This document shows positions 7,080 to 11,067 of a stretch of DNA of 11,067 nucleotides, piece by piece. The notes below the pieces were generated by a model that was given only the letters and a program-made list of their open reading frames with translations, did not search any database and had not been told where the DNA came from. This DNA comes from Paracoccaceae bacterium (GTDB taxonomy: Bacteria; Pseudomonadota; Alphaproteobacteria; Rhodobacterales; Rhodobacteraceae): positions 1 through 11,067 of the forward strand of contig NVQY01000070.1 of assembly GCA_002400675.1 (NCBI GenBank), given 5' to 3'. The translations under genes were made by a program, and so were the position numbers. Position 1 is the first letter of the stretch. Each line of letters begins with the position of its first letter.

Positions 7080-8339
7080 TCAGGGCATCCTTGCCCCGGT
7101 GGCAATGATCGCCGGCTTGGCGTTCAGGTCTTTGATCGAGAACCCGGCAAGGGATTTGTACCGCTCGGCGTGGGCGGCAAGGGTATCTTGCGCGATCACG
7201 TCGTTGATATGGTCGAAATCACCGCCGCACAGGTCTTCGACCTGCTGTAGAACGCCATCCGGGCCGCCGCCTGCGCGGTTGGCCTTTGCGACACCGGTGG
7301 CGATGGGGCGTACTTCGTCCTCGAAGGCCTGCAACGCCGCCGGGGTGACGCCGTGATCCAACAGGCGCGCGCCGATGATCCGCGCGTCGATAATCGCCTG
7401 CCCGGCCCCGTTTGACCCTACCGGATAGGTCGGGTGCGCGGCGTCGCCCATCAGGGTCACGCGGCCATGGGTCCACTGATCCAGCGGGTCGCGGTCGACC
7501 ATCGGGTACTCATAGACCACACTTGCACTTTTGATCAGCGCGGGTACGTCGATCCAGTCGAATTTCCAGTCGGCAAAATCCGGCAGGAAATCGTTGATAT
7601 CTGCGGCACGGTTCCAGTCTTCTTTCTTCCAGGAATCGGACAGGTCGAACTTTTTCTCGGCGATCCAGTTGATGGTGGCAATGTTGGTTTCCGGGTCCGG
7701 GTCGGAAATCGGATAGGCCACCACCCGCAGCGAATCGTGGCCGATCATCACCATTGCGCCGCCGCCGAAATAGGCATCCGATTCGCTGGTGGCGCGCCAC
7801 AACACCCGCCCGTTCCAGATCGGCGCGCCCTCTTCGGGGACCATCTGTGCGCGCAGGGCGGAATGAATGCCATCGGCGGCAACGATCAGGTCTCCGTTTG
7901 CGCGGGTGCCATCGGCAAAGATCAGGTCACCCGAGTCGGGGTGGTTTTCGAACCCAACCGCGCGCGCATCCGTGGTGATGCACCCAACGCCCGCGCGGTT
8001 GATCAGCGCGTCGTACAGCATCATCTGCAACTTGCCGCGATGCACCGAATATTGCGGCCACGCATAGCCGGCCCATGTGCCGCGCGGCTCTTCCCAGATG
8101 GTTTTACCCAGTTTGGAGTAAAACCCGTATTGCCGGGTTTTGACACCAATCGCGTCCAGTTCATCCGCCAGACCCAGATCCAGCAATTCGCGCACCGCGT
8201 TGGGTTGCAGGTTGATGCCAACCCCCATGGGGCGGATCTGCGCCGTGGCCTCGTAAATGTGAAACGGCACGCCGATCTGATGCAGCGTCAGGCCAAGCGT
8301 CAGTCCGGCAATGCCGCCGCCGGCAATCAATATGGTCAT
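7080..8339 (-). CDS. FAD-dependent aromatic-type monooxygenase, PhzS-like
   Basis: Single-component flavoprotein hydroxylase of the PHBH fold (FAD_binding_3), 419 residues, probably cytosolic. Seen: N-terminal dinucleotide fold GGGIAG (7-12) with Glu30 ending the second strand, the DG motif AADGIHSALR (154-163) that contacts FAD and NAD(P)H, and the GD motif LMGDAAHPTYPVGSNGAG (296-313). Stretches such as RPMGVGINLQPNAV, the EPRG element, PQYSVHRGKLQM and YPMVDRDPLDQW closely recall the Pseudomonas phenazine enzyme PhzS, from memory of that sequence. The C-terminal ~60 residues look less conserved. There are no phenazine genes nearby, so the real substrate is unknown; an aromatic or heteroaromatic acid is plausible. 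ATG 8339 is preceded by a CGGAG ribosome site. It follows idi by 28 bases and is probably cotranscribed with it. Confidence 0.88.
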   Translation of the reverse strand: MTILIAGGGIAGLTLGLTLHQIGVPFHIYEATAQIRPMGVGINLQPNAVRELLDLGLADELDAIGVKTRQYGFYSKLGKTIWEEPRGTWAGYAWPQYSVHRGKLQMMLYDALINRAGVGCITTDARAVGFENHPDSGDLIFADGTRANGDLIVAADGIHSALRAQMVPEEGAPIWNGRVLWRATSESDAYFGGGAMVMIGHDSLRVVAYPISDPDPETNIATINWIAEKKFDLSDSWKKEDWNRAADINDFLPDFADWKFDWIDVPALIKSASVVYEYPMVDRDPLDQWTHGRVTLMGDAAHPTYPVGSNGAGQAIIDARIIGARLLDHGVTPAALQAFEDEVRPIATGVAKANRAGGGPDGVLQQVEDLCGGDFDHINDVIAQDTLAAHAERYKSLAGFSIKDLNAKPAIIATGARMP

Positions 8340-8367
8340 GGGTCAGGCTCCGGTGGGTTGGGGGGTG

Positions 8368-8925
8368 TCAGGCGGATTTGTCGATCGCGTGGGCGGCGAT
8401 GATCAGATCGGGGCCAAAGATGACGTCCGTGTAGTCGCGCAGATAGATTTTCAACCACGGGGTATAGCGGTCGGGATGGCGTGCCACGTCGGCAATCAGA
8501 TCGTGATAGTCGATCCAGCGGGTGTCCATCACTTCGTCCGGGTTGGGCTGCATCCGGGGCGTGGCGCGCACATGGGCAAGGAACACATCGACCACCTCGT
8601 GTTCGATCATGCCGTTGCCCACATCGGCCTTGTATTCCAGATGGTGGCGGAATTCGGGGAACAGGCCGGTGATGCCCAGTTCCTGATCAAGGCGGCGCAC
8701 GGCGCAGGTGCTGGGGGCCTCATCCCAGTTGGGATGGGTGCAGCAGGTGTTCGCCCACAGGCCCGGTGTGTGGTATTTGCCCATGGCGCGGCGTTGCAAC
8801 AGGATGTCGGTGCCGCGAATGACGAACACCGAAACGGCCTTGTGTCGCAGGCCTTCCTTATGCGCGCGCAGCTTGTCCACCGGGGTCAATACGCCGTTTA
8901 CCCAGGCCGGAATTTCGGTGTGCAT
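8368..8925 (-). CDS. idi: Isopentenyl-diphosphate delta-isomerase, type 1
   Basis: Cytosolic Nudix-fold enzyme that interconverts isopentenyl and dimethylallyl diphosphate, balancing precursors for quinones, carotenoids or bacteriochlorophyll side chains; 185 residues, normal for bacterial type 1. Compared by eye with E. coli Idi, the metal ligands are present: His22, His28 and His64 in CCTHP, Glu82 in LDQELG, Glu108 and Glu110 in IEHEV. Catalytic Cys62 aligns with E. coli Cys67, and Glu110 with Glu116. PGLWANTCCTHP and DEVMDTRWIDY are family stretches. Start ATG 8925 gives an N-terminus like that of E. coli; the ribosome site is weak. In photosynthetic relatives idi can sit in photosynthesis clusters, but no crt or bch genes are seen here. 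It is the probable first gene of a pair with the downstream monooxygenase. Confidence 0.95.
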   Translation of the reverse strand: MHTEIPAWVNGVLTPVDKLRAHKEGLRHKAVSVFVIRGTDILLQRRAMGKYHTPGLWANTCCTHPNWDEAPSTCAVRRLDQELGITGLFPEFRHHLEYKADVGNGMIEHEVVDVFLAHVRATPRMQPNPDEVMDTRWIDYHDLIADVARHPDRYTPWLKIYLRDYTDVIFGPDLIIAAHAIDKSA

Positions 8926-9149
8926 CAGGGTCGTTCTTTCATCGGGGCCGTGGCCATTGCTGTTTCACTTTTGGGTTCGGTCAGTGCCGCCAAGGTTTGG
9001 CACAATATGCCAGACGGAACAGATCAGCGCACATATTTAGGTGCGTGGTGGGTGACGCGGCCCTGTTGGTTTGGCCGACAATAGCGCCATGCGTGGCCAT
9101 GAAGTCAACTGCCACGATGCCGCGTGATAAGGTGTCGCAATCGCCCGGA
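8926..9149. promoter_or_regulatory. Intergenic region upstream of idi with weak promoter and palindrome candidates
   Basis: 224 bases without a credible gene, between the stop of the P1-family hydrolase and idi. On the minus strand TTGACT (9108-9103) is followed after 19 bases by TATTGT (9083-9078), a possible but poorly spaced sigma-70 promoter for idi. A short palindrome TGGCA-CAATA-TGCCA (8998-9012) lies between it and idi. No terminator hairpin with a U-tract was found after the hydrolase stop. Confidence 0.3.
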
Positions 9150-10178
9150 TCAGGCGGTGGTGTCCGACCAGCATGGCAGGGTGTCGCCGGGGGCCGGGCG
9201 GGCAAGGTAGATGGCCCGCGAAATGGCGCGGGCCAGGCATAGCGCCGCCGCGTTGCCGATCTGGGCCATGTCCCGTTCGATGTTGTCCAAAGGCCTTGCG
9301 CCCGTGGTCAGGGCGAACACCAGATCGCCGTCGCCCGGGCAGTGGGATGGCACGATGGCACGCGCCATGCCGTCATGGGAAACCGTGGCCAGACGCTGGC
9401 ATTGTGCCTTGGTCAGGATCGCGTCGGTGGCGATGATGGCGATCGTGGTGTTGCTGCGCTCTGGCGGGGTAGCGGATTTGAGCCGGGCCAGCATGTTGGC
9501 CACCTTGCGGCTTTTCAGATCACGGCCCAGCCCGCTGTTGCTGTCCGGGCCAAGCCCGCCGAATTCGCCGTTCATCTCAAACGGTGCGGCCCAGAAGTGA
9601 CGCTCGCCCGGGGTGTTGACGCTGCCCATCGGGTTGGCCGCGACCAAGGCGCCGACGGTGACGCCGCTATCCAGCACAAATGAGGCCGACCCAAGCCCGC
9701 CTTTGAGCATGGCCGTCAACGCGCCGGTGCCAGCCCCGACCGAGCCGATTTCAAACTCAGGCGCGGCGGATTCAAACGCCGCACGACCGAGGGCGCGATA
9801 GGGGTTGTCGCGCCAGTCCTTGTCGCCACCGTTGAGGAGGTCGAACAGGATCGCGCCGGGGACAAGCGGGATTGTCGCGTCTGCAAGGCGAAAACCGCGC
9901 CCGCGCCCGCGCAATCCGTCCACCACGCCAGAGCAGGCATCCAGCCCGTAAGCCGACCCGCCCGCAAGGGTCAGGGCGTCAACCGTGGCCACGGATTTAT
10001 CCGCCGCCAGCAGGTCGGTTTCGCGGCTGCCGGGGGCACCGCCCATCACATGGACCGACGCGGTAAACGCTTTGTCGCTGGTCAGCACTGTTGCCCCGGA
10101 TTTCAGGCTGTCGTCATGTGCGTTGCCGACCAACAGGCCGGGGACATCGGTGATCAGGTTGCGGGAGCCGGGGGTCAT
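9150..10178 (-). CDS. P1-family (S58, DmpA/NylC-like) self-processing amidase/aminopeptidase
   Basis: Ntn-type hydrolase that family knowledge says is made as one chain and cleaves itself into alpha and beta subunits, the new N-terminal residue becoming the nucleophile. 342 residues from the chosen ATG. Seen: N-terminal ITDVPGLLVGNA (9-20), the LAGGSAYGLDA block (71-81) with Tyr77, ALVAANPMGSV (178-187) with Asn182, the predicted cleavage point N243-T244 in SNTTIAIIATDA, and PSHCPGDGDLVFALTTG (277-293). Cleavage at Asn-Thr matches nylon-oligomer hydrolase NylC rather than the Ser nucleophile of DmpA. There is no signal peptide, so it is probably cytoplasmic. Substrates may be D- or beta-amino peptides, small amides or esters; this cannot be read off. 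ATG 10178 fits homologues best. An in-frame GTG at 10214 lies in a palindrome and lacks a ribosome site. Confidence 0.9.
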   Translation of the reverse strand: MTPGSRNLITDVPGLLVGNAHDDSLKSGATVLTSDKAFTASVHVMGGAPGSRETDLLAADKSVATVDALTLAGGSAYGLDACSGVVDGLRGRGRGFRLADATIPLVPGAILFDLLNGGDKDWRDNPYRALGRAAFESAAPEFEIGSVGAGTGALTAMLKGGLGSASFVLDSGVTVGALVAANPMGSVNTPGERHFWAAPFEMNGEFGGLGPDSNSGLGRDLKSRKVANMLARLKSATPPERSNTTIAIIATDAILTKAQCQRLATVSHDGMARAIVPSHCPGDGDLVFALTTGARPLDNIERDMAQIGNAAALCLARAISRAIYLARPAPGDTLPCWSDTTA

Positions 10179-10201
10179 GTTGGTGTGGGTTTTCTCATTG
10201 G

Positions 10202-10216
10202 GCGTGCTGCGCACGC
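10202..10216. repeat. Short palindrome upstream of the P1-family hydrolase gene
   Basis: Inverted repeat GCGTGC-TGC-GCACGC, six-base arms with a three-base centre, 24 bases ahead of the chosen ATG and overlapping the alternative GTG start. On the plus strand it is followed by a T-rich run (GCTTTGTTTTTGG). On the minus strand it would be a small leader hairpin or an operator. The role is not known. Confidence 0.3.
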
Positions 10217-10226
10217 GCTTTGTTTT

Positions 10227-10284
10227 TGGTGCCCCCTGAAGGGGGCGGTGCCTCCGGCGGGGATATTTGGAAACAGAAGAAGGT
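10227..10284. repeat. Intergenic GC-rich hairpin plus likely dispersed repeat segment
   Basis: The segment holds a perfect stem GCCCCC-TGAA-GGGGGC (10231-10246), then CCTCCGGCGGGGATATTTGG and a purine-rich AAACAGAAGAAGG tail. From memory, very similar CCTCCGGCGGG-(A/G)TATTT-...-AGAAGAAG strings occur many times between genes in Roseobacter-group genomes; this could not be checked here. It starts 10 bases past the SDR stop codon, so it may mark the 3' end of that transcript, although the U-tract lies on the wrong side for the minus-strand gene. Confidence 0.4.
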
Positions 10285-10293
10285 GGAGCGGGG

Positions 10294-11040
10294 TCATATG
10301 CAGCGGCCGCCGTCGACTTCCATGGCGACGCCGGTGATCATGCTGGCCTCGTCCGAGCACAGGAAGCAGGCGGCGTTGCCCATGTCTTCGGGTTGGGAGA
10401 AACGACCCAAGGGGATGGTGGAGAGGAACTTGGCGCGGATTTCGGGGGTATCTTCGCCCATGAAGGTTTTCAGCAGCGGGGTTTCCCCGGCCACCGGGTT
10501 GATGGCGTTGACGCGGATGCCGTCGGGGGCGAGTTCCACCGCCATGGTTTTGGTTGCCGTGATCATCCAGCCCTTTGAGGCGTTGTACCAGTTCAGCCGG
10601 GGGCGCGGGGATACGCCGGCAGTCGAGGCGACGTTGAGGATCACGCCCTGTTTGCGGGATTTCATATGCGGGACAAGGGCGCGGGCAGTCAGGTAGACCG
10701 ATTTCATGTTGACGTTGAACACCCGGTCGAAATCATCTTCGCTGACGTCTTCCAGCGGGGTTGGCATGTGGGAAATGCCGGCGTTGTTGATCAGGATGTC
10801 GAGGTGTCCAAAGGCGGTCAGGGCGGCGTCGGCCATGGCCTGAACCGAGGCGGCGTTTGCCACATCGACGGTTTGGGCGATTGCGTTCGGGCCGATTTGT
10901 TGGGCCATGGTTTGCGCCGCATCGCCGTTGATGTCGGCGATCATCACCCGCGCGCCTTCGGCCACGAATTTAGCGACGATACCAGCCCCGAAGCCTGAAG
11001 CCCCCCCGGTAACGATGGCGGTTTTTCCCTTTAGTCGCAT
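10294..11040 (-). CDS. Short-chain dehydrogenase/reductase (classical SDR)
   Basis: Cytosolic NAD(P)-dependent oxidoreductase with a single Rossmann domain, 248 residues, standard for classical SDRs. Seen: cofactor loop TGGASGFG (11-18), Asp36 after the second strand (ADIN), which favours NAD(H) over NADP(H), DV at 59-60, NNAG (85-88), and the catalytic tetrad Asn111, Ser139, Tyr152 and Lys156 (WYNASKG). The C-terminal part has RVNAINPVAGETPLL, with the ETP turn typical of FabG-like and sugar or alcohol dehydrogenases, and ITGVAMEVDGG. ATG 11040 is preceded by a GAGGG ribosome site about 8 bases away. The substrate is unknown; annotation pipelines would likely call it 3-oxoacyl-ACP reductase-like or glucose-1-dehydrogenase-like. 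It is 115 bases upstream of the P1-family hydrolase on the same strand, with palindromes in the gap, so cotranscription is uncertain. Confidence 0.93.
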   Translation of the reverse strand: MRLKGKTAIVTGGASGFGAGIVAKFVAEGARVMIADINGDAAQTMAQQIGPNAIAQTVDVANAASVQAMADAALTAFGHLDILINNAGISHMPTPLEDVSEDDFDRVFNVNMKSVYLTARALVPHMKSRKQGVILNVASTAGVSPRPRLNWYNASKGWMITATKTMAVELAPDGIRVNAINPVAGETPLLKTFMGEDTPEIRAKFLSTIPLGRFSQPEDMGNAACFLCSDEASMITGVAMEVDGGRCI

Positions 11041-11067
11041 TTGGCATCCCTCGTCTGTGGTTTTCCT

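Noticed and set aside
7083..7096. GGGCA-TCCT-TGCCC hairpin as a glpK terminator
   Set aside because: Only five base pairs, no following T-run, and it lies in the coding end of the convergent monooxygenase gene.
7434..8402. Long open frame on the plus strand (322 codons)
   Set aside because: Antisense to the monooxygenase and the end of idi; the composition is typical of a GC-rich shadow frame and no motif is present.
8368..8925. Part of a photosynthesis gene cluster because of idi
   Set aside because: No crt, bch, puf or regulator genes are visible on either side.
8998..9014. Sigma-54 promoter (TGGCAC then TGC)
   Set aside because: The GG-to-GC spacing is about two bases shorter than the sigma-54 consensus; kept only as a weak palindrome.
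8311..9084. Plus-strand open frame covering idi and its upstream region
   Set aside because: It is mostly the reverse of idi, has no ribosome site and no recognisable protein features.

Overview
The window is GC-rich with tightly packed genes, NAD-type SDR and FAD enzymes and a peptide-type ABC operon. Codon use and protein style suggest an alphaproteobacterium, most likely of the Rhodobacterales/Roseobacter group. That placement is inferred from general resemblance, as there is no rRNA or other marker. No tRNA, rRNA, CRISPR array, transposase or phage gene was seen.

Left half (1-5334, all minus strand). This is one operon-like block, read from high to low coordinates: a periplasmic peptide-type binding protein, a prokaryotic pentameric ligand-gated ion channel (pLGIC, GLIC/ELIC type), two DppB/DppC-type permeases, and an ABC ATPase that runs off the left edge. 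The last three genes are joined by 4-base ATGA overlaps. A perfect 11-bp stem-loop separates the binding protein from the channel, and a possible 19-codon mini-ORF bridges the channel and the first permease. The unusual point is an ion channel placed between the binding protein and the membrane parts of a transporter. This suggests a receptor and an importer that share a ligand or an expression signal.

Middle (5335-8925). A 244-base divergent intergenic region separates the transporter operon from glpK (glycerol kinase, plus strand). glpK converges with a minus-strand pair: idi (type 1 isopentenyl-diphosphate isomerase), followed 28 bases later by an FAD monooxygenase resembling the phenazine enzyme PhzS. 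No phenazine or carotenoid genes are visible.

Right (8926-11067). A 223-base gap with weak promoter and palindrome candidates is followed by two more minus-strand genes. One is a P1-family (DmpA/NylC-like) self-cleaving amidase or peptidase. The other is a classical short-chain dehydrogenase. The gap between them holds two short palindromes and a GC-rich segment that looks like a dispersed intergenic repeat.
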